A stretch of 64,000 bases of DNA from CALACW01 sp963627915 (GTDB lineage: Bacteria; Bacillota; Clostridia; Oscillospirales; Acutalibacteraceae), in contig CAVGCY010000003.1 of assembly GCA_963627915.1 (NCBI GenBank), forward strand, positions 1 to 64,000, given 5' to 3'. Positions 16,919 to 25,584 of this stretch are shown piece after piece. The position numbers and the translations under genes were made by a program. Numbering within the stretch: position 1 is the first letter of the stretch; each line of letters begins with the position of its first letter. A model generated the notes under the pieces. That model saw only the letters and a program-made list of their open reading frames with translations. It did no database searches and was not told the DNA's origin.

Positions 16919-19583
16919 CCTTTTTTTCCTCGTTTTCATTATCGGCTTCGCCGCCGCTCATGGCGTTCATTTCGTACCATTGAGCCTTAGACATAAGAAC
17001 CTTTCTCGGCTTGCTTCCGGCGGACGGACCGACAACGCCTCTGTTTTCAAGCTCGTCCATAATTCTTCCTGCCTTTGAGAATCCGAGTGAAAGATTGCGC
17101 TGAAAAGCGGAAATTGACGCCTTTTCGGGATTTTCGATAACAAGAAGAGCGGCTTTGTTAATAACCTGCATATCCGCGTCCGAAACATTTCCGCCGTCGG
17201 CCGAAGAAGAATCCTTTGAACCTTTTTTTGCCGTTGACAGCGCATTCTTTTCAATTTCCTGCTGAACGGCGTCATCATAAACAGTCGATTCCTGACTTTT
17301 TACAAATTCAACAACTCTTTCTATTTCCGCGTCGGATAAGAAGCATCCCTGGACTCGTTTCGGCTTTGACATTCCGACCGGATAATAAAGCATATCGCCC
17401 AGACCGAGCAGTTTTTCCGCGCCGGAGGTATCGATTATGGTTCTTGAATCTATCTGCGAAGATACGGACAATGCAATACGGCTCGGAATATTTGCTTTAA
17501 TAAGACCGGTGATAACATCTACCGAGGGTCTTTGAGTTGCGACAACCAGATGCATACCGGCGGCTCGAGCCATCTGCGCAAGACGTGTGATCGAATCCTC
17601 AACCTCCGACGGAGCGACGGACATAAGATCGGACAGCTCGTCTATAACAATAACAACCTGAGGCATTTTTTCAAGATTGTCCTGTTCGTCGCAAAGACTG
17701 TTGTAAGCTCCGATATCTCTTACACCGTTTTCCTGGAGCGTTTTATATCTGTTAAGCATTTCCGTTACAGCCCATGCAAGCGCACCTGCGGCTTTCCTGG
17801 CGTCGGATACAACGGGAACGAGCAAATGCGGAATCCCGTTATAAACGGAAAATTCAACCTGCTTCGGATCTATGAGAAGTATTTTTACTTCAGAAGGCTT
17901 AGCGTTGTAAAGTATGCTTACAATCATTGCGTTTAGGCACACGGATTTACCGGAGCCGGTAGTTCCCGCAATTAATAAGTGCGGCATTTTTGCTATGTCA
18001 CAGCATACGACATTACCTGCAATATCCTTGCCCAAAGCGACATTAAGCTTGCTCTTTGCATTTTCATATACGTCGCTTGAAACAATTTCGCGCATTGTGA
18101 CCGTTGTTCTGCCCCTGTTCGGAACTTCTATGCCTATAGCCGATTTATTCGGAATGGGAGCCTCGATTCTGACGCCGGCAGGAGCTGCAAGATGAAGCGC
18201 CAAATCGTCGGCAAGTCCGGTAAATTTACTAATTTTAACGCCTGGTGCGGGAGCTACCTCGTAACGCGTAACCGACGGCCCCGGTACAATTTCTGTAATT
18301 TGCGCAGATACGTTAAAACTTTTAAGCGCACCGATAAGCTTGTCTGCCGTCGCTTTTAAATCAGCCTGACTTGCGGCTCTTGCATTTTTTGCCGGTTTGT
18401 TTAAAATCTCAACGCTCGGAAGCATGTAATTGTCATCCGATTCCGGTTTCAGGTCCGTTATTTCATTATTTATTTCCAGTTTTACTGACTCAACCTCCGA
18501 ATCCGATATTTTCTCTTTTGCCTTTTCCTTCTTATCTGAACCGATACCGATTTCGGTCGGAATCGTGAAAATACTCTGTATATCCGAATCCGTCTTTTCA
18601 TCGTTAAAATCTATACTTTCGATTTTCTCTTCTTTTGGAGGAAGAGAAAAGATATCCTTAATCTCGTCCGATTCGATAACAGGCATAGACTCGTTCTCGT
18701 CAAAATCTTTTATTTCGTAATTTTTCTCTTTTTCTTTTTTCTTCTGAGCGTCCTTTTCGTCATCGTCAAGAGCGGATTCGTCGTAAACCGTAAATATTTT
18801 CCTTCTTCTTGCAACGGATTTAGTACTGTCCGAAATTTTCATTTCGGCGTTTTTTGCGTATTTTTGCTGAGTTATTTCACCTACTTTTTTTACGGGATTC
18901 ATAATCATCCTGAAAAGTCTTATAAGCGTAAAGCCTGTGAAAAACATAAATGAAACAAATATAAAAAGACCGAGAATAACGTACGCTGGGGCTTTTTTTC
19001 TGCCGATAATCAAAAGAAGTTCACCGAAAAACGCGCCGAATACACCGCATCCCGTGCTTCCTTCGTTGAAATAAAGCATAAATTCATTTTTAATATCGTC
19101 AGCAAAATAAATATCTTCGGAATGTCTGAATATGTAAACAAACGAACTTATAAATGTCAGCAGAAGCAAACCTTCGAATATTTTAATGACTATGTTATTT
19201 TCAAGCTTATCCATTGTCATTATTACGGCAATATAAATAAGCATAACAGGTATAACAAACGTATTATATCCGAGAAAACCGAATGTAATGCCCCTGAGCG
19301 CATTCCACACCGTCCCCTCCGCGCCGTTTATGATTCCGACAAAAAAAAGAAGAAACGCCGACGCGAAAATAATTATTGCGGCAATTTGATTTCTACCCTG
19401 CATAAAAGAAGCGGTATCTCTTTCCTGCTGTGTATTTTTCTTCACCGAAGACGACTGTCTGTTTTTTGAAGATGACGAACCGCCCGTCTGTTTTTTTGAA
19501 TTTTTACCGTCATTTTTTTTTGGAGTGTTTTTAGCCGGCTGTTTTTTTGCGCCGGTCTTCTTCGTTTTTGAATCAGCTGCCAT
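16911..19583 (-). CDS. ftsK: DNA translocase FtsK/SpoIIIE
   Basis: Protein of 890 aa. A Lys-rich N-terminus, four transmembrane helices (about residues 68-220), an acidic linker, and the motor domain with Walker A GTTGSGKSVCLN (about 545), Walker B VVIVIDELSDLM and the C-terminal gamma winged helix (ISAFQRNLSLGFSKAGRIMDELE). It pumps chromosomal DNA through the division or sporulation septum. It starts 11 bp inside tepA, and its end overlaps ygiQ. In a spore former this single protein may do both FtsK and SpoIIIE jobs. Confidence 0.95.
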   Translation of the reverse strand: MAADSKTKKTGAKKQPAKNTPKKNDGKNSKKQTGGSSSSKNRQSSSVKKNTQQERDTASFMQGRNQIAAIIIFASAFLLFFVGIINGAEGTVWNALRGITFGFLGYNTFVIPVMLIYIAVIMTMDKLENNIVIKIFEGLLLLTFISSFVYIFRHSEDIYFADDIKNEFMLYFNEGSTGCGVFGAFFGELLLIIGRKKAPAYVILGLFIFVSFMFFTGFTLIRLFRMIMNPVKKVGEITQQKYAKNAEMKISDSTKSVARRRKIFTVYDESALDDDEKDAQKKKEKEKNYEIKDFDENESMPVIESDEIKDIFSLPPKEEKIESIDFNDEKTDSDIQSIFTIPTEIGIGSDKKEKAKEKISDSEVESVKLEINNEITDLKPESDDNYMLPSVEILNKPAKNARAASQADLKATADKLIGALKSFNVSAQITEIVPGPSVTRYEVAPAPGVKISKFTGLADDLALHLAAPAGVRIEAPIPNKSAIGIEVPNRGRTTVTMREIVSSDVYENAKSKLNVALGKDIAGNVVCCDIAKMPHLLIAGTTGSGKSVCLNAMIVSILYNAKPSEVKILLIDPKQVEFSVYNGIPHLLVPVVSDARKAAGALAWAVTEMLNRYKTLQENGVRDIGAYNSLCDEQDNLEKMPQVVIVIDELSDLMSVAPSEVEDSITRLAQMARAAGMHLVVATQRPSVDVITGLIKANIPSRIALSVSSQIDSRTIIDTSGAEKLLGLGDMLYYPVGMSKPKRVQGCFLSDAEIERVVEFVKSQESTVYDDAVQQEIEKNALSTAKKGSKDSSSADGGNVSDADMQVINKAALLVIENPEKASISAFQRNLSLGFSKAGRIMDELENRGVVGPSAGSKPRKVLMSKAQWYEMNAMSGGEADNENEEKKDE

Positions 19584-20343
19584 TTTTTCCTCCGTTTTTT
19601 TGCTTTATCATCAGATACAGACATTGCAGCGCGTCGCCGAGCGAACCGGGATTATCTATAAGTCCTTCCCTAACGGCGTCGTCTCCGTTAAGAACCGTTC
19701 CCACGTCTGTAACAAGTTCGCCGGTAGAAAGCATAAGCTCTCTGAATCTTTCAGGTTTAATATTTGAATTTTTACACACGAAACGCACTATTCGTTCCTG
19801 CATATTCTGAAAATAGTTAAGCGTCTGCGGAACTCCGAGAACAAGTCCGTTCATCCTTACCGGATGTATTGTCATGGTCGCGCTGGGAGCTATAAAAGAT
19901 CTGTCCGCGGCAACCGCAAGAGGCACTCCGATGGAATGACCGCCTCCGAGAACAAGCGAAACTACAGGCTTTGTCATTCCCGCGATAAGCTCGGCAAGCG
20001 CAAGTCCGGCCTCGATATCGCCGCCGACGGTATTAAGAATAACAATAAGTCCGTCAATATCCCTGCTTTCCTCCACAGCGACAATTTGAGGGATAACATG
20101 TTCGTATTTTGTCGATTTAGTTCCCGAACCGAGCACATAATGCCCCTCTATCTGTCCGATAACAGTAAGACAATGAATAAAACGACCGTTTTCTCCTACG
20201 GTGACGCTCCCGTAATCCTTTATTTCATCCGATACGGCGTCTGCCGTTTCATCGGAGTTATCCGCCTGAGAAGGGTCCGGATTCTGCGGAGAAAAGGGCG
20301 ACGGCATAGTAAAACCGTATTGATACTGCGAATAAAACATCAT
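19573..20343 (-). CDS. tepA: TepA-type ClpP-like serine protease
   Basis: Protein of 256 aa. After a Pro/Asp-rich N-terminus it has a ClpP/SppA-like crotonase fold: LIVILNTVGGDIEAGLALAELI, catalytic Ser in LGGGHSIGVPLA (about residue 145) and His in MTIHPVRMNG. It matches translocation-enhancing protein TepA (S14 family), described in Bacillus as helping protein secretion. It is the first gene of the operon and directly precedes ftsK, as is common in Clostridia. A second ATG one codon on is equally possible as start. Confidence 0.88.
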   Translation of the reverse strand: MMFYSQYQYGFTMPSPFSPQNPDPSQADNSDETADAVSDEIKDYGSVTVGENGRFIHCLTVIGQIEGHYVLGSGTKSTKYEHVIPQIVAVEESRDIDGLIVILNTVGGDIEAGLALAELIAGMTKPVVSLVLGGGHSIGVPLAVAADRSFIAPSATMTIHPVRMNGLVLGVPQTLNYFQNMQERIVRFVCKNSNIKPERFRELMLSTGELVTDVGTVLNGDDAVREGLIDNPGSLGDALQCLYLMIKQKNGGKNGS

Positions 20344-20493
20344 ACCACTCCCATTGGAAATAGTATAACCGTTTTCTTCTTTTTTATTCTAATATTACGA
20401 CTTGCCGCCCGGATAAATTATGCCGAAACGGTATGATTCAATATTCTCCCGAAATGCTCCGAATCCTGCATTTGGAATGTGTTTTGCAAAGTT

Positions 20494-20522
20494 ATTATAC
20501 CATTATTTTTTTTATGTATCAA
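20494..20522 (-). promoter_or_regulatory. Promoter of the tepA-ftsK operon
   Basis: Minus-strand TTGATA, 17-bp spacer, TATAAT, giving a leader of about 145 nt before tepA. I see no riboswitch in the leader. Confidence 0.72.
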
Positions 20523-20641
20523 TAGATAATTTATAACGAAACGGTACAATATTAGAAGTCGTCATTAACAGGTAATGATTTTAATTAAAATTTATTATGC
20601 CGTTATTTTTTGCTTTCCGAACCCGAAAAAAAACGAAACTT

Positions 20642-20672
20642 CGCCGGAATCCCCGTGGAAAGGATTCCGGCG
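20642..20672 (-). terminator. Hairpin terminator after the gene at 20746
   Basis: Perfect 11-bp stem CGCCGGAATCC/GGATTCCGGCG with a 9-base loop, followed on the minus strand by AAGTTTCGTTTTTTTT. The rest of the 20344-20745 gap holds only this and the tepA promoter. Confidence 0.65.
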
Positions 20673-20745
20673 TTTCCGAAACATATTCAAAACAGCGTTC
20701 TGCCAAGGTTTTGAACTCACCCTTAAAATTTTTGGCTTTTTTATT

Positions 20746-21309
20746 TTATGAATTTTCCGCCGAAAAATTTTCTATATTTGTAATATTCGATATAACAAAT
20801 CTTTGCGCTCCGGCGTCATAAACATTCTTTTTATAGCCTATCCCCGTAACAGAAACGGAATCAACTGTTCTTATACCGATTGAAATTCCTTTATCGGTTG
20901 CAATTTTTACCTTTTTATCGGCACGTATTATCTCGCTTAAGTAGCCCTCGTTCAAAAGCCACGAGGATATATGAACCGCCGAACATTTTTTTACGCTGTC
21001 ATCGATAACTTCATTGATTCTTTTTGAAATAACCTGAACGCCGACCGGCTGTTCGCTGACTTCAACCTTTTCAAGCTGTTCGTCGGTTATAATAAACGGG
21101 GATATCTTCACAAACTGTTTTCTGCCGACTTCCCCGCCGTTTTCAATAATCTTTGAAAGAATTTCGGACACATAAAAAAAACATCTGCTTATTCTTACGT
21201 TATTGAGAACCTTGTCATCCGGCATTTCGCCGTCAGTCAGAGGATCAATGCCGTTTGCAAGTTTGTTTATATACATTTTCGCTCTCATCATTTTTTCAAG
21301 TTCGGTCAT
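20746..21309 (-). CDS. Conserved-looking hypothetical protein, 187 aa
   Basis: Not recognised. The protein is 187 aa, soluble, with no signal peptide or membrane segment and no obvious catalytic motif. The N-terminal third is helical and begins MTELEKMMRAKMYINKLANG; the rest alternates short strands and helices. It is a monocistronic gene with its own near-consensus promoter and terminator, and codon use like its neighbours, so it is very probably real. No context points to a role. Confidence 0.75.
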   Translation of the reverse strand: MTELEKMMRAKMYINKLANGIDPLTDGEMPDDKVLNNVRISRCFFYVSEILSKIIENGGEVGRKQFVKISPFIITDEQLEKVEVSEQPVGVQVISKRINEVIDDSVKKCSAVHISSWLLNEGYLSEIIRADKKVKIATDKGISIGIRTVDSVSVTGIGYKKNVYDAGAQRFVISNITNIENFSAENS

Positions 21310-21347
21310 AAAAAACGCCTCTGTATTTTGTATTTGCTTTTTTATAA

Positions 21348-21376
21348 ATTATATATTATTTGCTCGTTTTTTTCAA
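21348..21376 (-). promoter_or_regulatory. Promoter of the hypothetical gene at 20746-21309
   Basis: Minus-strand TTGAAA, 17-bp spacer, TATAAT, about 38 bp upstream of the start codon. Confidence 0.72.
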
Positions 21377-21417
21377 TATGTTGCGTAAAACATATTTTTG
21401 TGTTAAAATTTTTAAAG

Positions 21418-21446
21418 TTAAGTTAATAAACACATTGTATTATAAT
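21418..21446 (+). promoter_or_regulatory. Putative promoter of the DUF1538-PII operon
   Basis: TTAAGT, 17-bp spacer, TATAAT. The -10 is perfect but the -35 is weak, so an activator may be involved. Confidence 0.5.
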
Positions 21447-21468
21447 TAAAAAAATTTGAAAGAAGGCG

Positions 21469-23013
21469 ATGAAAATATCGGAACGTAGCGTAAAAATAAT
21501 GAAAACAGCTTTAAAAGATAAGATTACGGAATCTGCGGCGTCTGTTCTGCCGATTGTAATTATAGTTTCCCTCGCGTGTTTATTTACAGCTCCCGTGGGA
21601 ACAGATGTTTTACTTTGCTTTTTAATCGGCGCTGTGATGCTTATTGTAGGTATGGGGCTTTTTTCGCTCGGCGCGGAACAGTCAATGACGCCGATAGGAA
21701 GTAAAACCGGAACAGCGCTTACAAAAAGTAAAAATATGCCTCTGATAATTACAGTAAGTTTTATACTTGGCTTTGCAATTACAATTGCAGAACCCGATTT
21801 ACAGGTTCTCGCGCAGACTGTTCCGCATATAGGCAACACTGTTTTGCTTATAACGGTGGGTGCGGGAGTCGGTCTGTTTATGTCCGTTTGTATGCTGAGA
21901 ATCTTAACAGGCGCAAGTTTAAAATTAATACTCATAATTTGTTATATATTAATTTTCGTTCTCGCCTTATTCACCGATAAGGATTTTTTAAGCGTTGCGT
22001 TTGACTCGGGCGGGGTTACTACAGGTCCGATGACGGTTCCGTTCATTCTGGCAATGGGAGTAGGCGTTTCCAATGTTCGAAGCGATAAAAAGGCGGAATC
22101 CGACAGCTTCGGACTTGTCGCATTGTGTTCAATAGGTCCGATTTTGGCAGTACTTCTTCTCGGTTTGTTTTATACGGGCAGTGCCGGGAGTTCAGCTTTG
22201 GAAACCGCGTCATATGAAAATACCGCTCAAATAGGTGCGGGATTTTTAAAAGAAATACCCGCCTATATGAATGAAATGGCTGTTTCGATGCTTCCGATAA
22301 TCGTTATATTTTTGATATTCCAGATTGTTACGTTGAAAATGTCAAAAAGAAATCTTGCAAAAATTCTTATAGGAATCGTATATACATATGTCGGACTTGT
22401 TTTGTTTTTAACAGGCGTTAATGTCGGATTTTCTCCGCTTTCCGCACAGTTGGGTTCAGCGCTTGTAAATGATGAAAAAACATATATGTTAATACCGTTT
22501 GCGGTTCTTTTGGGTTGGTTTATCATATCGGCAGAACCTGCTGTCGGCGTTCTTGAAAAACAAATAGAGAGCGTAAGCTCAGGAGCAATACCGGGAAGAG
22601 TAATCAAAATAAGCCTTTCGATTGCCGTTGCGCTTGCAATGGGATTATCGATGCTCAGAGTATTAACCGGAATATCGATATTATGGTTTCTGCTCCCCGG
22701 TTACGCGGCGGCATTGATACTTTCACTGTTCGTTCCCGATATATATACGGCGATTGCTTTTGACTCCGGCGGAGTCGCATCGGGTCCGATGACCGCTGCG
22801 TTTATGCTTCAATTTATGATGGGCGCAAGCTCCGCACTCGGAGGAAACGTAATTTCCGACGCGTTCGGATGCGTCGCCATGGTCGCGATGATGCCTCTTA
22901 TCTCAATTCAAGTAATAGGACTTATTTACGAAAGAAAATCAAAGAAAGAAATGAAAGACGATTCCTATTCGGACTACGAAATCATGGAGCTTTGGCAGGA
23001 GGATAACGCATGA
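21469..23013 (+). CDS. DUF1538 membrane protein, two repeats
   Basis: Protein of 514 aa, about 12-14 transmembrane helices, made of two homologous halves. Signature motifs occur twice: AEPDLQVLAQ / AEPAVGVLEK, and VAFDSGGVTTGPMTVPFILAMGVG / IAFDSGGVASGPMTAAFMLQFMMG. This is the DUF1538 pattern, probably an inverted- or tandem-repeat transporter with the conserved FDSGGV-GPMT motif in the substrate path. Substrate unknown. Its stop overlaps the start of a PII-like gene by ATGA, suggesting regulation of transport by that protein. The start has AGAAGG unusually close (2 bp). Confidence 0.88.
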   Translation: MKISERSVKIMKTALKDKITESAASVLPIVIIVSLACLFTAPVGTDVLLCFLIGAVMLIVGMGLFSLGAEQSMTPIGSKTGTALTKSKNMPLIITVSFILGFAITIAEPDLQVLAQTVPHIGNTVLLITVGAGVGLFMSVCMLRILTGASLKLILIICYILIFVLALFTDKDFLSVAFDSGGVTTGPMTVPFILAMGVGVSNVRSDKKAESDSFGLVALCSIGPILAVLLLGLFYTGSAGSSALETASYENTAQIGAGFLKEIPAYMNEMAVSMLPIIVIFLIFQIVTLKMSKRNLAKILIGIVYTYVGLVLFLTGVNVGFSPLSAQLGSALVNDEKTYMLIPFAVLLGWFIISAEPAVGVLEKQIESVSSGAIPGRVIKISLSIAVALAMGLSMLRVLTGISILWFLLPGYAAALILSLFVPDIYTAIAFDSGGVASGPMTAAFMLQFMMGASSALGGNVISDAFGCVAMVAMMPLISIQVIGLIYERKSKKEMKDDSYSDYEIMELWQEDNA

Positions 23014-23672
23014 ATTATATTATATCAATAATTCCGCCGTACTCACATAAAAAAATGCAGAAAATCTGTAAAGAACTTAAGCTTCCGGTTATAATTTCAA
23101 TGCTCGGAAAAGGAACTGCCGAGCAAAGTATGCTGGATCTTCTCGGAATAGAAGATAACGACAAAAGCATCGTAATGTGCGTTGCAAACATTGAGAAAAC
23201 AAAATTATTTTTCAAACAAATTCACAGTAAACTTAATGTCGGTATGCCGTCTCAGGGAATAGCGGCGGCAATTCCGATAAAAAGCGTAGGAGGCGAAAAA
23301 GCGTTGACTTATCTTAATTCAAACGACGAAAATGTAAAATACACTCCGCAGATAAACGCGGAGCATGAACTTATTGTCGCTGTTGCAAATGTAGGAAGCA
23401 CGGACGAGGTTATGAACGCGGCAAGAAAAGCCGGCGCACGCGGAGGAACCGTAATTCACGGCAAGGGCACCGGAGGAACGCAAACGCAGAAATTTTATAA
23501 CCTGTCAATAGCCTCCGAAAAAGAAGTAATTTTAATTATATCCTCCGAAGATAAAAAAGCAGATATAATGCGTTCGATACTCAAAAACGCAGGACCTGAT
23601 ACAAAAGCGGGCGCGCTTGTATTTTCACTGCCGACAACGCAAATTGCCGGATTCGGTCTGTTGGAGGAGTAA
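23010..23672 (+). CDS. Tandem PII-like regulator
   Basis: Protein of 220 aa that reads as two PII-like halves (about residues 1-105 and 115-220). The second half shows ELIVAVANVGSTDEVMNAARKAGARGGTVIHGKG, close to the PII strand-helix and B-loop pattern. The first half is more diverged. PII proteins are trimers that sense ATP/ADP and 2-oxoglutarate and often gate membrane transporters such as AmtB. Translational coupling to the DUF1538 gene suggests it controls that protein. No canonical uridylylation Tyr in a T-loop is evident. Confidence 0.82.
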   Translation: MNYIISIIPPYSHKKMQKICKELKLPVIISMLGKGTAEQSMLDLLGIEDNDKSIVMCVANIEKTKLFFKQIHSKLNVGMPSQGIAAAIPIKSVGGEKALTYLNSNDENVKYTPQINAEHELIVAVANVGSTDEVMNAARKAGARGGTVIHGKGTGGTQTQKFYNLSIASEKEVILIISSEDKKADIMRSILKNAGPDTKAGALVFSLPTTQIAGFGLLEE

Positions 23673-23697
23673 GAATTTATTTCAATCAAAAAAAATT

Positions 23698-23731
23698 TAC
23701 CGTCTTATCGGAGCAATCCGGTAAGGCGGTA
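23698..23731 (+). terminator. Terminator after the DUF1538-PII operon
   Basis: A 14-bp stem TACCGTCTTATCGG/CCGGTAAGGCGGTA with two G-T pairs and a 6-base loop, followed by TTTGCACATTTTTT. Confidence 0.65.
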
Positions 23732-23829
23732 TTTGCACATTTTTTAATTTTTATTGCATTGACATGACTTAATCGATCAACGTCAGATTTGATCTTTCGA
23801 TATTAAAGATAAGCATGATTTTAAGAAAC

Positions 23830-24624
23830 TTATAAATTATCTATAAGAAGCATGCGATCGTTATCAAGTTCTTTTCCCGATATCTTTTTAAATTCATTTA
23901 ACAAGTCGGAAACCGTAAGACCTTTTCGTTTTTCGCCTTTCACGTCAAAAACAATTTTCCCTAAATTCATCATGACGGTTCTGTTTCCGAGATCCAACGC
24001 CGACTGCATATTATGCGTTATCATCATACATGTAAGATGATTTTCCTCGACTATGCTTTTTGTAAGATTAAGCACCTTGTCGGCAGTTGAGGGGTCAAGA
24101 GCCGCGGTATGTTCGTCAAGAAGCAGAACCTTTGGAGGATTAATCGTTGCCATCATAAGCGTCAGCGCCTGACGCTGACCGCCCGACAGCAATCCAACCT
24201 GTTGCCCCATTCTGTCCTCAAGCCCCATATCGAGGAGCGCGACGCGTTCTCTGAATTTCTTTATATCGCTTTTTGATGTGCTGCTCAGCCATCCTCCGTG
24301 ACCTGCCGCAAGAGAAAGATTTTCCTCCACAGTCATTCCCGGAGCGCTTCCGCGCATAGGATCCTGAAACAGTCTGCCTATTTGCCTTGCTCTCTTATAT
24401 TCGGGCATAAGAGTGATATCTCTGCCGTCCAATTTTATCTTACCCGAATCGGTAATAAAACTACCCGCTATCGCATTGAAAAGAGTTGATTTTCCGGCTC
24501 CGTTTGCACCGATAATCGTTATAAAATCACCGTTTTTAACATTTAAGCTTAAATCATCAATAGCCTTTTTCGCATCGGAGGTTCCGGGATTGAACGTTTT
24601 TGAAATATTAATAAGCTCAAGCAT
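23830..24624 (-). CDS. trpZ: ABC transporter ATPase, probable tryptophan importer
   Basis: ATP-binding subunit of 264 aa: Walker A GANGAGKST (about residues 37-45), signature LLSGGQRQALTL, Walker B KVLLLDEHTAALDP and switch His in MMITHN. It energises import by the permease at 24624. The start codon overlaps the permease stop by one base. Naming as TrpZ rests on the Trp-specific T-box in front of the operon, not on this protein alone. Confidence 0.85.
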   Translation of the reverse strand: MLELINISKTFNPGTSDAKKAIDDLSLNVKNGDFITIIGANGAGKSTLFNAIAGSFITDSGKIKLDGRDITLMPEYKRARQIGRLFQDPMRGSAPGMTVEENLSLAAGHGGWLSSTSKSDIKKFRERVALLDMGLEDRMGQQVGLLSGGQRQALTLMMATINPPKVLLLDEHTAALDPSTADKVLNLTKSIVEENHLTCMMITHNMQSALDLGNRTVMMNLGKIVFDVKGEKRKGLTVSDLLNEFKKISGKELDNDRMLLIDNL

Positions 24625-25556
24625 TATACCGTTCTCCCTTCTTTTTTCAGTGACATTCTGCGCTTGAAGAGAGGCATTTTCTGTTTAAGATACGGTGCGG
24701 AGATAGCAATAACCACTATTACGGACGAGACAAATTTAAGCATAAACGCAGGCATGTCAAGTCTCAGTGCAACAGTGTATACAAGTCTGAAGATAAACGC
24801 TCCGAGCACCATACCGAATATCTGAAAGGGAATTTTACGTTTCGATGCAAATACGCCGCCGATAAGAAGCGATGCAAGCGCAATTGTGACCATTCCCGTT
24901 CCGATGTCAATGTTTACCGACTTCTGTGACTGAGCAAGAAGACATCCGGAAAGAGCGGTAAACGAATTGGCAATGCAAAGACCGACCGTCGTTGTAAACG
25001 TGGGATTAATCGACGACGATTTAACCATATCGGGATTGTTGCCGGTCGCTCTTATCGCAAGTCCGAGACGGGTTTTCAGGAAAAAGGCAAGAAATAAACA
25101 AACAAGCAAAACCGCCGCGGTCGATACAATCAGTTTATACTGACCGTCCATACCGGATTTTCTTAACAAATCCTGTACTTTTGTAAATATCGTTACCGTT
25201 TTATTCATATTAAGAACCGATGAATTACCCATCACACCGATATTAACCGAATAAAGCGCGGTATTTACTATTATACCTGCAAGAAGACTGTTAATGCCCA
25301 TTTTTGTTTGGAGTACAGCCGTAACAAATCCGGAAACAATACCCGCGCACATCGCTGCGGCAATTGAGAGATAAGGATGCCCCGCTATTGCAACAACCGC
25401 GCCGACGGTCGCTCCGAGAGTGAAACAGCCGTCGGTGGAAAGGTCGCAGACATTGAGCATTGAATAACTTAAAAATAATGCAAGTACGGTAAGCGCGCTG
25501 ATTAAACCTAATTCACCTGCCGATTGAAGTAAAGTTAATGCCGAACCAATCGTCAT
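24624..25556 (-). CDS. trpY: ABC transporter permease, probable tryptophan importer
   Basis: Permease of 310 aa with about 8 to 9 transmembrane helices, in the family related to branched-chain amino-acid and ribose permeases. The conserved segment LRATGNNPDMV (here AIRATGNNPDMV) marks the coupling loop. It lies between the substrate-binding lipoprotein and the ATPase in a compact operon behind a Trp-type T-box, matching the TrpXYZ arrangement known from Firmicutes. Confidence 0.85.
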   Translation of the reverse strand: MTIGSALTLLQSAGELGLISALTVLALFLSYSMLNVCDLSTDGCFTLGATVGAVVAIAGHPYLSIAAAMCAGIVSGFVTAVLQTKMGINSLLAGIIVNTALYSVNIGVMGNSSVLNMNKTVTIFTKVQDLLRKSGMDGQYKLIVSTAAVLLVCLFLAFFLKTRLGLAIRATGNNPDMVKSSSINPTFTTTVGLCIANSFTALSGCLLAQSQKSVNIDIGTGMVTIALASLLIGGVFASKRKIPFQIFGMVLGAFIFRLVYTVALRLDMPAFMLKFVSSVIVVIAISAPYLKQKMPLFKRRMSLKKEGRTV

Positions 25557-25584
25557 AATATAAAACCCGTTTCTCTAAATAAAA

